DNA of 64,000 bases from Reticulitermes speratus (lineage: Eukaryota; Arthropoda; Insecta; Blattodea; Rhinotermitidae): contig JAJKFL010000014.1 in assembly GCA_021186555.1 (NCBI GenBank), positions 34,592,033 to 34,656,032 of the forward strand, written 5' to 3'. The translations under genes were made by a program, and so were the position numbers. Shown here piece by piece: positions 55,901 to 64,000 of this stretch (position 1 is the stretch's first letter; the number at the start of each line of letters is the position of its first letter). Under the pieces are notes generated by a model. The model saw nothing but the letters and a program-made list of their open reading frames with translations, had not been told where the DNA came from and searched no databases.

Positions 55901-58900
55901 TTTGTGAGTTATGATCTACTCGCGAGGAGGCGATAAAGAAGGCCAGATCTTTGAACATTCCTCAAATTATGAGTGATGACGGCGAGTCTGATGAATAATA
56001 AATTATAATAATAAATAATAAAATAATAGATTATTGTATTGTATTGTTCTTACGTTGTTTATTAATTACGTTAATTACGTTATTGTTATATTGTACAGCA
56101 GATCAATCATTTTTCCAAAATCCAGCTCTAGACCGCGAATCTAATCCGCATCTGATTTTTAGCCCTCTAAAACTGTAAAAAAGGTGCGGATTAGATTCGA
56201 GAATATACGGTAAATCTCTTACCCCTGCCAAGAATCAAATAACGATACCTCTGACATCCAGTCCATAGTCAGTCACCATACCAACTGCACTATCCTGGAC
56301 AAATACAGCAATTTAATTTGACTTATTTCAGTCACAAGCCCCAGTATTGTATTTCTCAGCCTGAAAAATTCATGAAACTGCACGATAAGCACAAAGTTAA
56401 CATATTACCTTTCCAGCTTCATCTCAAATTTGTAAGTAGCTAATTTATGACAGGTCTGCCCTATGAACATTTACTTGTCTTATTCATGCTACATGCCCAA
56501 CACTTCACTTGACAATCATAACTAATTTATAGCACTCACAAAGGTCACTAATCTCTCTCTGTACCCAAAATGTTCCTTCAAACAAAATTTTGCAGAACAT
56601 TAAAGAATCTACAAGAGCACTAATTAATGGTTGCCACTAGACATTCAACATGTAACAAGCTACAATTCTCATACTTAAACTGTACCTTACATGCAAAAAA
56701 CAAATACTGCATTGCTCTCAGAATAGGAAGTACTGCAAACCCTCTCTGTTCGCACGGGTTACATTCGTGAAAATCCCACAGAGACAAAACCGCAATGCAC
56801 AAAGACCTTAGGGGCAAAATTGGCTTACAGGAAACAAAGACACACAAAACATTAAAACAATGTTAATTACTGGTTAGTAAACATGAAAATATTTTTGTTG
56901 GTGTTTATTGGATAGGTTTTATCAGAGTTGTCCAAAGCATTATAACAGAAGAGTACGGTAATATGATCTTTGGAGACTGAAACCTTAAAATCTTTTCATT
57001 CTTGGATATGAATGTACACACTGGAATTTTCTTCCAACAAAGGCCCTTCTCATCAACATTACAGCCTTGCTCTGATGAATGGGCTTTCTCCTCAAGTACC
57101 TTCCTAAAATGTTCTGGCCATATCATCAGCAGACTCTGATTCTCCTATTCTCGTCACGTTATGTAGCCTCATTTGCTTCTTAAAATGTCCACACCACCCT
57201 TTGCTGGCTTGGAACTTGGCCTTCTCCTCACTCCCACTCTTATGTAGTGGTTGTATAACCACATGGCCTTCTCCATCACCACAGCACCACTGACAATCCT
57301 TTCTGTGCCTCATCTTCCAGCCACTAACACACAATCCTTTCTATCTTTGTGGGGAAGAACTGTTTTCTCTTGTTGAAACACTGGCCTTAAGGCTGATGAA
57401 ATGAAACATCAATTTCTTTACACCATACTGGTGTCTGACCACAGAAAATTCTCATTCCCCTGTCCAACTGACCCAATAACACCACTGTCTTTAACAGGGA
57501 TATTATTTTTTTTATCCTTAGGCTTTTTGTAAGCACATTCAGTATTGCATACCTAGGTAGCTACTGAGAAAGACATGCGGAGAGATTCAGCCGCTATAGT
57601 ACAACCATGAATAAGCAAGGGCACTACATCACAATGCACAAGGGCTACAATTCTTCCGTGAATAAGAAAACCACAATGTGCAAACCCATGAATGAGCCAA
57701 GCAGCAGACGCACACCCACTACATCTCAGGATAGCTGACTCCTGTTCAATCCCAGGAAACAAATTTGTACAACAAACAGTACTTACAATCACTATCAGCT
57801 GACTTTCAGCCCTTACTGCACACTGCTACCTTCATCTGGATTCACTATCCACTGATGTACTGCAATAACTGCACACTTCCATCCTCCTCCACTATCAGCT
57901 GGTGTTCTACCATTACTGAACACTGCGATCTTCACTTGGATTTATTGTCAGTTGGTGTAATACCATTACTGCACATTACTATTTTCACTTGTGTCCACTA
58001 TCAGATGGTGTACTGGCATTACTGTTATCCTCATGTGGATCCACTACCAGCTGGTGTACTATCATCACTGCACATTGCAATCTTCACTTGGATTCACTTA
58101 TCAGCTGCTCTGCTGACATTATGGCACATTTTATCATCATTTGAATTCACTATCAGCTGGTGTAATGCCATTACTACACAACTCTATCATCACTTGGACC
58201 CACTATCAGCTGGTGTACTGCCATCACTGCACACTGTTATCTTCACCTGGATTCACTATTGGTGAGTGTATTGCCACTATTGCACAATGGTATCCTCATT
58301 AGAAATTTCTGGTGGTGTTAATACCCAATCATGTCACATTGTTTAACAAAAAAGTACATGTATAACAAACAACCAATCTATGCACACACTCTCTCTCAAC
58401 TGACCTCTAATACACGTAAAATTTCACATGCATAATACACACAAGGCATTTCACATGCATACATTTACAGCACATGCACATATTTTCAAATCATTATATA
58501 AATACATATGAATTGGAAAGGTGCTCCTTCCTAACTAAATACTCTCAGGTGATCAGCTGCATCATCATTGAGACCGTTGAGACAAACACGAGTGTTTCAG
58601 GAACAAGTCTCCAAAACAATGGCATTTAGCTCAACCATGATGCACAGAATCACCTGGGAAAATGTCAGGGCATTTATTCACCACAGAATCATTTAATACC
58701 ACAACCTATAAAAATCACCATGCATGATATGGCCATGAACTTAAATGTACTGGACATATATATCCTGGATTGAGAAATCCCTCTCCATAAGATAGAGAAA
58801 ATTACAATCATCCCATACTGCAGAAGTTAACTTCAACGAAGTTTCACTTTAAAGCTGAATATCACACTGAATAACATTTTTCTAATGACAGGAGGTCCTA

Positions 58901-61543
58901 GTACTATACTGAGGTAATTGAAAGAACTCTCATGGATTGGCCACTTCAAATCTCCCTCACACAGTTATGCTTCCCAGTACTTCCCCTCCAGATACATAAC
59001 CGATCAGTTCACACAAATGTTGACAGTAATACCACATGACAGACTATAAGCATTTTGATCTGGTTGAAACAATTAAGGAGCTGGAGAGGAATTCTATACT
59101 AGACAAACACTGGGAAACCTCATGAATTTCAATCCCCAACATCCTTGGGATTTCTTTCCATGGCCTCAATATTTATACCAAATGAAAATAAGTTAAGTAA
59201 CTGCCTATGTCCTAACTACATCTGGGGCTCATCCAGCTTCATATTCAGCGAGTTCTGGGCATAAAGCAACATAGAGCAACCATTCACAAAGCCACTATGT
59301 GTGCTGCCCTTTATTTCAATCCAATGCAAAATATGACAAGATTTTAGGTTTATAACAAGGCATAAAAACACTGGGAATGTATTCATAGCGTAACAATTCT
59401 GGCACGTTAGCTCTCTTTCAGCCAAGTAACTTCTTTTCAAAACATTTTCCACTCCATTAATATTTATCAAGTTACGTGCAAGGTGTGCACATACAGTACA
59501 CGTAGGTCTTCACATACAGCATCTGTTTTTTTTTATCTGGTGTTAACCAAAATTATAACACATACACACATTTTATTAACACTCAGCACTATCAAACTTC
59601 ATGAAAATCTGTGCCTCATTTCTTGAAATGTTACATGCGAGCATACAAACAAACACAGCAAAGCTAATAGGTGTACGTTTGCAAAAGTTTTGTTCTGGAC
59701 ACACCAGAAATGATAAATAACTTTTAATTTCAATTACAAAGGTACCGACAACACCACAGTAAAATATCGGAACACATTTAAACACAACTACAACTTCTAG
59801 CGGCTGTCTGCTTTTTTACAGTTGACACTATCAAAGACATACAACTGACAAGCATTCTCCTTTCCCTCACCACCATGTCCAGCTATTTCCTAGGGTAAAG
59901 GAGATCAAAGCATGAAATCGACCAGTCATGTATGCAAGATAAGTGAAGCCTTACCATAAGTTGCTACAACTATGTCTTGTACAAGTTTCCAGATCAAATA
60001 ACATCTGGCTAATAACAAGACCCTTACCTGAACCTCCAGCACATTCCCAGTATTCTACTGACAGCCATAGCCACAGTTACGCTACCCATGTACAGGCACC
60101 ATGAATCAGATGCAGTATGGAACAAAAGTATTATAAAATGTTAAAGAAGAAGTTAAAGTAGTCCATGTGGGTTAAAGGCAACACCATGAAGTGGTATGAT
60201 GGGGTATGAAGGTATGGCTCCATGCACTGTCAACCCGGGCATTGGGTGGAGGTAAGTAATCATTTTCATGTTCCGGCCACTTCATCCACTCAACAGGTGG
60301 GTGGGCCCAACAGCTGGTTTGGTCTGGCCTGATCTGGATTTAATGGTGAAGAGAAACATCTCTGTCCTGCTAGTAAGTACAGTAGTCCCCCCCCCATATC
60401 CGCGGGTGATACGTTCCAAGACCTACCGTGGATACCCGAAACCGCAGATAGTAGCAAACCCTATATACAAGTTGTTTTTCGTTTACATACATACCTATGA
60501 TAAAGTTTAATTGATAAATTACGCACAATAAGACATTACCATCATTAGGCTAGTGATCCTGGCACCACGATTGCGGACAGCGAGAACGCTAGAGGCTAAC
60601 TGGATGCGAGTAAAGCGAGTCAGCGTGGGTACAGAGGACAAAGGGAGATGAGTCATGTACTGAGCGTGACGGGACGGGAAGGTTTCACCATGTTACTCAG
60701 AATGGAGCGCAATTTGAAACTTATGAATCGTTTATTTCTGGAATTTTCCATTTAATATTTTCGGGTAGCGGTAAACTGCGGCTAACTGAAACCACGAATA
60801 CCAAATCAGCGGATACAGGAGTTCTACTGCATATCCTGGCCATCCAGCCTGTAGCCTGATGCTATTAATTTTGTCTTCTTAGTGACCTTAACAATCAGCC
60901 AGACTGCACTGCTGTCCTGCACCATACTACATGCAGTTCATAACAGCAGGAAAACTTTAACACCTTTCCTATCTTTTAAATTTGTTTATCCTTTGCTCCT
61001 GCCTGTCATGATGCCTACCATGTCAGCCTTCAAAACACTTGTCACTATTAACAAGATTTAACTCATTCTTGATCAACATCACGTATGAGATGTGGTAAGC
61101 TTCTCTGTCCAAACAGCCATAAGCTTTAAAGTTCATGTTTTATTGTTCTGTTATATCATCTTCTTATCATCAGATGGCAGCCTTAACCTCTTCTGTGGTC
61201 TTCTTTGACCAATGTGGGCCTATGCATTTTACTTATGAATACACATAAAATAAGATACAAAAAATAAGATAACTGCAACAGTATGGAGTTCCTGTCATTT
61301 AAATGTAATTGTGACATGCAGGGTGCCATGTAAAGTATTCAAGTTGAATGGTTAACTACAAGCTTAAAAAACTGACATGAAGCAAAATGCAATATCCTGC
61401 TACTGTAACAGCCATGCCACATGGCACTTCACTACTGCGACAGAGTTACAATTTACAGGTAAGCAAGTGAGCTATTTAGATACAAACCAATGCTACTTTG
61501 ACGATTAGATGATTTTCATACTTGGTCTCAAGCCTGTAGTTTT
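40007..61543 (-). CDS. ANO8: Anoctamin-8-like TMEM16 protein (3' part, continues past the right edge)
   Basis: Anoctamins are ten-helix membrane proteins, channels or lipid scramblases; vertebrate ANO8 acts as an ER-plasma membrane tether. Seven exons join in phase: 61543-61488, 53279-53205, 51931-51680, 51159-50962, 46079-45948, 45705-45524, 40907-40007. They read (E)NYRLETKYENHLIVKVAL, FQFVNSFLSLFYIAFYLQD, then a soluble Ser/Thr-rich insertion. Next come DHLEMFIQLGYVVLFSSAF, NNLIEIRSDAFKL and RPFGQRVSNIGTWQ. Helices AMEVMCLIAVLVNCALIGL and TQTILLIVALEHIMLSLRF follow, then IPDLPGWVATEMAKVE. The close match to GYVVLFSSAF and RPFGQRVESIGQW of human ANO8 fixes the subfamily. The last exon adds a ~300-residue cytosolic tail ending NPSGNF. 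The N-terminal half is outside the window. Confidence 0.9.
40944..42246 (-). mobile_element. mariner relic (M5), 37 bp from an ANO8 splice acceptor
   Basis: Inverted ends share GTTCAAATTTAAACGAGAAT. The minus-strand transposase reads IIMKFLTKEGVIPSEIFTRL, ANRRITVLELSQEVGINVG, MATVFWDSKGVIHLDFLTGQ, LQDNARPHTAAI and PYPPYSPDLAP, with frameshifts and loss of the last Asp. A 13-G run at 41520-41532 is inside the frame. Exact ends are uncertain by a few bases. Confidence 0.9.
42250..42950. other. ANO8 intron, nothing recognised
   Basis: AT-rich; perhaps decayed PLE sequence toward 42.6 kb but without a readable motif. Confidence 0.35.
42953..42980 (+). repeat. Uninterrupted run of 28 G
   Basis: A homopolymer of 28 guanines between ttcaaatgggtt and agaggcagttg. 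Confidence 0.95.
43466..44797 (+). mobile_element. Nearly intact mariner (M6)
   Basis: 1332 bp between TA pairs (43464-43465, 44798-44799). Inverted ends are CGAGGGCTGTCCAAAAAGTA and CGAGGTCTGTCCAAAAAGTA. It is the best preserved mariner in the window, with higher GC than its surroundings, so it arrived relatively recently. Confidence 0.95.
43683..44726 (+). pseudogene. mariner transposase with two premature stops
   Basis: One continuous frame of 347 codons interrupted only by TGA at 44232-44234 and TAA at 44508-44510. N-terminal helix-turn-helix regions: IRKIQQAFGDDAMGVTQIKE, DRRLTVREIADEVGISRGS. Catalytic motifs: TVITGDESWVYGYD, WQLHHDNAPAHSS and SPDMAPCDFWLFPRLK, with 34 residues between the last two Asp (DD34D). 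The TGA likely comes from CGA and the TAA from a Tyr codon. An in-frame start may also lie upstream of 43683. Confidence 0.92.
45251..45523. other. ANO8 intron, nothing recognised
   Basis: Short AT-rich stretch before the donor of ANO8 exon 45524-45705. Confidence 0.5.
45524..45705 (-). CDS. ANO8: ANO8 exon (last helix and IPDLPGW motif)
   Basis: Acceptor tttcttgcag; reads HIMLSLRFIITCAIPDLPGW, then VATEMAKVEFARREACRRL, a Pro/Ser linker and GLVIGR. Donor AG|GTTAGT in phase 2. Confidence 0.93.
45948..46079 (-). CDS. ANO8: ANO8 exon (two helices)
   Basis: 44 codons, phase 0 at both ends: NAMEVMCLIAVLVNCALIGL, SGQVHRMFPEMSTTQ, TILLIVALE. Acceptor tattgcag, donor GAG|GTGAGA. Confidence 0.93.
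46080..47721. other. ANO8 intron, nothing recognised
   Basis: AT-rich, with short CAA and GAT runs (46380, 47340) and no recognisable element. Confidence 0.45.
47724..48547 (-). mobile_element. Internally deleted pogo/Tigger element with HTH remnant
   Basis: 824 bp between TA pairs. Inverted ends: CAGTAGAAGCCGGATAAGAA and CAGTAGAACCCGGATAAGAA. The minus strand from 47973 reads MTQKGIKRKALSLKEKLRVI, REVESNPTLT, stop, VEVAKRLNMPVTTVK. This is the N-terminal CENP-B/pogo helix-turn-helix and nothing beyond. A palindromic ATCGATA cluster lies at 48296-48345. Confidence 0.88.
49091..49914 (+). mobile_element. Internally deleted pogo/Tigger element with HTH remnant
   Basis: 824 bp between TA pairs (49089-49090, 49915-49916). 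Ends are CAGACAGATGTCGTTTTACG and CAGGCAGTTCTTGTTTTATG. From 49362 it reads MSDKRKSTSPSA, a stop, then GVEEKLDVTSRLEKGERNVD. After a frameshift it reads LAHSSIHTIRDNFDRIKESA. Only the CENP-B N-terminal part is kept. Confidence 0.85.
49917..50961. other. ANO8 intron; one possible SINE fragment
   Basis: Near 50060-50125 a tRNA-like segment (gagcagtgagtaaattatat, gatcaggttttagttccc) may be a SINE remnant. The rest shows nothing. Confidence 0.35.
50962..51159 (-). CDS. ANO8: ANO8 exon (LGYVVLFSSAF)
   Basis: 66 codons, phase 0 both ends: YDGTFADHLEMFIQLGYVV, FSSAFPMAAFCALINNLIEI, RSDAFKLCFTF, RPFGQRVSNIGTWQ. Acceptor gttgcag, donor CAG|GTAAGT. It gives the strongest ANO8 match. Confidence 0.95.
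51680..51931 (-). CDS. ANO8: ANO8 exon (cytosolic loop)
   Basis: 84 codons, phase 0: QLAALLIARQVIGNLKESAL, PYVLEQLRLAKMSFDLFG, a Ser/Thr/Glu-rich insertion and SQAELESSLFK. Acceptor ttttgaag, donor AAG|GTAATT. Confidence 0.92.
51932..53204. other. ANO8 intron, nothing recognised
   Basis: AT-rich; no element recognised. Confidence 0.5.
53205..53279 (-). CDS. ANO8: ANO8 exon (helix FVNSFLSLFYIAF)
   Basis: 25 codons, phase 0: FQFVNSFLSLFYIAFYLQD then MEKLKE. Acceptor gttttag, donor GAG|GTAAGT. A hallmark helix of anoctamins. Confidence 0.95.
53395..54691 (-). mobile_element. mariner relic (M7)
   Basis: Inverted ends share GGGTAAATCAAAAAG; TA lies on both outer sides. Minus-strand traces: TTLAMLNIVDEVNAVIREG, LDISYWAMYLSIHDTLKYHK. 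A 33-bp tandem duplication (54229-54261, 54262-54294) interrupts the helix-turn-helix. Confidence 0.85.
54694..55328. other. ANO8 intron, nothing recognised
   Basis: An open stretch at 55076-55357 (minus) has no family match and is not counted as a gene. Confidence 0.45.
55331..56210 (+). mobile_element. Internally deleted pogo-type element, copy B
   Basis: 880 bp between TA pairs (55329-55330, 56211-56212), same ends as copy A at 20032. The two differ by about six substitutions and a few short indels, all outside the shared short frame. Located in the 8.2-kb ANO8 intron. Confidence 0.92.
55628..55936 (+). CDS. Truncated pogo-type transposase: N-terminal DNA-binding domain only (copy B)
   Basis: Base-for-base identical to the frame at 20348-20656, including the frameshift after SYDLL. 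See that entry for domains. Expression is unknown. Confidence 0.6.
   Translation: MEEGHLKSKRLSYTAKFKREVIRCAEENGNRKAAAIFGVDESNVRLWRKHKAAISGCEASRRKFTGPKKGRFPEIDDAVFTFFQERRKTGLFVSYDLLARRR
56213..56733. other. ANO8 intron, nothing recognised
   Basis: AT-rich, no element recognised. Confidence 0.5.
56735..57700 (-). mobile_element. Tigger-like transposon relic
   Basis: Minus-strand frames read KFQASKGWCGHFKKQMRLHN, TRIGESESADDMARTF, then VLEEKAHSSEQGCNVDEKGL and CWKKIPVCTFISKNEK. These are the second DNA-binding domain and the first catalytic Asp region of Tigger-type transposases. Later catalytic motifs are missing. Ends are approximate; no clear terminal repeat pair. Confidence 0.78.
57790..58290. 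repeat. 53-bp minisatellite
   Basis: Units of about 53 bp (one of 47) built on cactatcagctggtgtact and ccattactgcacactg. Starts fall near 57790, 57843, 57890, 57943 and 57996. The long plus-strand frame across it (57765-58265) is a by-product. Confidence 0.88.
58291..60379. other. ANO8 intron, nothing recognised
   Basis: AT-rich with CA-rich patches near 58400; no coding exon or element recognised. Confidence 0.45.
60380..60829. mobile_element. pogo-type MITE
   Basis: Ends CAGTAGTCCCCCCCCCATAT and CAGTAGAACTCCTGTATCCG (reverse complement of the right end), with gcggatac/atccgcgg motifs. TA lies before the left end; the right duplication reads CA. No coding frame. Confidence 0.78.
60830..61487. 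other. ANO8 intron, nothing recognised
   Basis: No element recognised up to the donor of the first visible ANO8 exon. Confidence 0.5.
61488..61543 (-). CDS. ANO8: ANO8 exon, most 5' visible
   Basis: Two leading bases complete a Glu codon, then NYRLETKYENHLIVKVAL. Acceptor cttcaaccag, donor TTG|GTTTGT. It matches human ANO8 ENYRLES before the FQFVNS helix. The preceding exon was not found up to 64000. Confidence 0.9.
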
Positions 61544-61649
61544 CTGGTTGAAGAAAAAGAGAACCCATTGTAATGCCACAAGTCAAGACAGAATATGAAA
61601 CACACACAGTCATTTGTAAAGTCTCACAGATGTAACTGTCTTGTATGTG

Positions 61650-62400
61650 GGTCTTATTATTGAGAAGTTAGCTGTGGGTTGCAGGATTTAAGGTTCACAC
61701 AGCAAAGTTGCTGCAGATTCCAGCCTACCTTGGATGAGACAATGTGTCAATGGGTGGATAGTTACCAATGTTTTGTCTTTTAGACTGCTTGTCACTGAAG
61801 ATTAGCACTGTGATCCTATTAAATGTTGAGATCTGATTGCCCGATGCCACAGTGTCACATCCCAGAGGACTGGAACCTTTGCTGTGGGTTGCTGACAGCA
61901 TGGAAGTGTTGCACATATAGGTCTGACAACTGAGAACAAGGTAGCTGTGTGTTGCTGACAACATGAAGGTGTTGCTTATGTGGGTCTGACAACTGACAAC
62001 AAGCATCAACCTGTTGGGTATGTGGGTCTGACAACTGAAAACAAGCTTAACTGTGGGTTGCTTTTTGTTCCAAACTGTTTTGTGTGTGTGTGGGTCTGAA
62101 AGCTTGAGAACAGGCTAGCTACCTGTGGGTTGCCAACAGCATGAATGTGTTGTGTGTGTGGGTCTGAAAGCTTGAAAACAGGCTAGCTACCTGTGGGTTG
62201 CCAACAGCATGAATGTGTTGTGTGTGTGGGCCTGAAAGCTTGAAAACAGGCTAGCTACCTGTGGGTTGCCAACAGCATGAATGTGTTGTGTGTGTGGGTC
62301 TGAAAGCTTGAAAACAGGCTAGCTACCTGTGGGTTGCCAACAGCATGAATGTGTTGTTGTGTGTGGGCCTGACAACTGAGAAGAGGCTTAGCTGTAGGTT
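61650..62400. repeat. 68-bp tandem array with degenerate left part
   Basis: Near-identical 68-bp units begin at 62101, 62169, 62237 and 62305 (agcttgaaaacaggctagct, acctgtgggttgccaacag, catgaatgtgttgtgtgtg). To the left (from about 61650) diverged units with gtgggtctgacaactgaga continue the array. Confidence 0.9.
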
Positions 62401-62408
62401 TTGAACTG

Positions 62409-62420
62409 TTGTGTGTGTGT

Positions 62421-62451
<31 letters not shown>

Positions 62452-62452
62452 G
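62409..62452 (+). repeat. (GT)n followed by a G run
   Basis: About 12 GT repeats run directly into about 19 G, at the right end of the 68-bp array. Confidence 0.95.
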
Positions 62453-63829
62453 CAATCTGACTAGTCAGAACAGAAGCAGCTGTATGTTGCTTATAGTATA
62501 AAACCTTAGTTCACTGACTACTGAAAATAAAAAATTCTTACTCAAAACAAATCAATGTCTTCTTAGTAGACAGACTAACTGCTGGTCAGAGATCGTATCT
62601 TGTACATAACAGGGCAACATGATTGGAAAGAAACTCGAGCTTTGAATGTTAGCATCATGGCATTTTGGACTGTAATGCCATGTCCTCTGATAGATGGTTA
62701 CCAGTAGTTCACAGGAACCTGCTACCTCTGTCCTCACAAAACCTTAAGGTTTAGGTTCCTCTAAAACATTGGACATCTACCAAACCATATGGCATCACAT
62801 CCAAGATGATTGCAGCCTTAATACTTGCAGCACTGATAACCTCAAACCTTGCAGAGCTCTGAACATAATCACCAGCAGTTCTGACAAATACACTGGTTCT
62901 TGTTGTGCTTTGGAGCAAGCTGCTGGTCAACCCAGCAAACAAAACCATAATGATGCATCTTAAAAATCTTACAACAAACAATTCCAACATTTACTCTGAC
63001 ATGAACACTTTCTGTGACACAAGCAATTAAATCAACAGTAAAACAGCTGCACAAACTGGAAGTGATACAAGAGTCAACATAAACTGGCAGCTACATGAAG
63101 CTGACTGCTAACCTCCATCTAGCACCAAAGCTACAAAATTATGGATGCGGTTTCTTAACCTCCACTGCACAAGCATGTGCTTAATATGCTGAAACATACT
63201 GTAAAAAGGAATTAGATTAAATGGATCACTAACTCTAAACAGCATAGCAAAAAGTCAATACTTAATTCCTTCAGAGTTAAAAATTGGCAAATGTGTCTCA
63301 GCACAGAGATCGATTACCACACAGACTTCAATCGCTTCTCATGTCATGAGTGCTTTAGACAGCTTAGAAGTTCTGGAAAAGATTACCAACCCATGAAACA
63401 AATTGGAACAGAAGTCAGCTCACTGAAGTTCAGTGACTGAGAAAGCCATTTGGTGGGCAGTCATATCTTCTTGTGAGTGTGTGTCACAAACAAAGAATAC
63501 AGAAGATAACTATATGAGTGGGGTAAGACTCAGTCCCATGGTATGCGGACTACTGTACCAGCCCATGACAGAAAAAGTACTTATGGAATTATAATTGGTA
63601 GGGTGAAAACTCAAGTTCTCAATGTCACTTTGTACACCACATTTCCCATATGTAGTAGCCAGGGATCAAACCTCAGCCTCTGTGTGAAACTGGCAAATTA
63701 CTGCCTCAGCTATGGCACAGCCAATGAAGAACCTAACAATGTGACAGAACATAAAATATCTGTAAAGCAATGCAAAGTGGAATAATGCAGCATGCAGAAG
63801 CATGGTGGATGCTACTGTCCATATCAGAT
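62453..63829. other. ANO8 upstream intron; one possible dispersed repeat
   Basis: 62640-62770 (gatagatggttaccagtag, gaacctgctacctctg) resembles the repeat at 63830-64000. No exon recognised. Confidence 0.4.
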
Positions 63830-64000
63830 AGAACTGCAAGTAAACCTCATTAATTACAAAATCACAGTCTTCTGTGATGTGACATTACGTAGTCTGGTAG
63901 AAAGTTACCAACACTTTGGAGAAACTTCCTGCTTCCACCTTCAGAAGTACTTCTTATATATATATACATGTCATCTACCCTGAAGATGGAGGCAGCTGTT
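63830..64000. repeat. Dispersed repeat running off the window
   Basis: Contains tctgtgatgtgacattacgt, agtctggtagaaagttacca, acttcctgcttccacctt and accctgaagatggaggcag. Related fragments occur at 10290-10420 and perhaps 62640-62770. Confidence 0.5.

Noticed and set aside
57765..58265. 166-residue plus-strand frame
   Set aside because: It coincides with the 53-bp minisatellite and is open by chance.
1..64000. CRISPR arrays, operons, bacterial promoters, tRNA or rRNA genes
   Set aside because: None seen; regular repeats are minisatellites, and tRNA-like boxes belong to SINEs with A/T tails.

Overview
This is a eukaryotic, intron-rich, repeat-saturated window, almost certainly from an insect. 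Coding exons are short, bounded by GT/AG (once GC/AG) splice sites and separated by introns of up to about 16 kb. Those introns are packed with decayed Tc1/mariner, pogo/Tigger, hAT, piggyBac, non-LTR and Penelope-like elements plus tRNA-derived SINEs. The mix resembles large polyneopteran genomes (cockroach, termite, stick insect), but that placement is inference. Nothing prokaryotic is present.

Three host genes can be assembled from split exons with consistent splice phases. (1) TRIP4 (activating signal cointegrator 1), minus strand, 31326 down to 3094: seven 5' exons including the C2HC5 zinc finger; the rest, including the ASCH domain, lies beyond the left edge. (2) PCLAF (PAF15, PCNA-clamp-associated factor), plus strand, 32030-33855: four exons, complete, with a PIP box. 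(3) An anoctamin-8-like gene (ANO8), minus strand, 61543 down to 40007: seven 3' exons including the stop codon; the 5' part lies beyond the right edge. TRIP4 and PCLAF are head-to-head with 703 bp between their start codons, the arrangement known in human (15q22.31). The gap holds an E2F-type site and a perfect DRE octamer.

Layout. 1-31 kb: TRIP4 exons and introns, holding three mariner relics, a 36-bp minisatellite split by a LINE fragment, a 5-kb RNase H-bearing LINE, a Penelope-like element (PLE) with about 450-bp inverted flanks that was itself hit by a pogo and a mariner element, and a LINE split by a pogo element. 31.3-34 kb: the TRIP4/PCLAF promoter and PCLAF. 34-40 kb: intergenic space with a pogo derivative, a second PLE with inverted flanks and target-site duplication, and a hAT MITE 18 bp beyond the ANO8 stop codon. 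40-61.5 kb: ANO8 with its transposon-filled introns. 61.5-64 kb: ANO8 upstream intron with tandem repeats.

The most unusual theme is a set of five internally deleted pogo-type copies from four families. Each keeps its terminal repeats and a remnant of the transposase N-terminal DNA-binding region but lacks the catalytic core. Two near-identical copies share the same deletion and the same frameshift.
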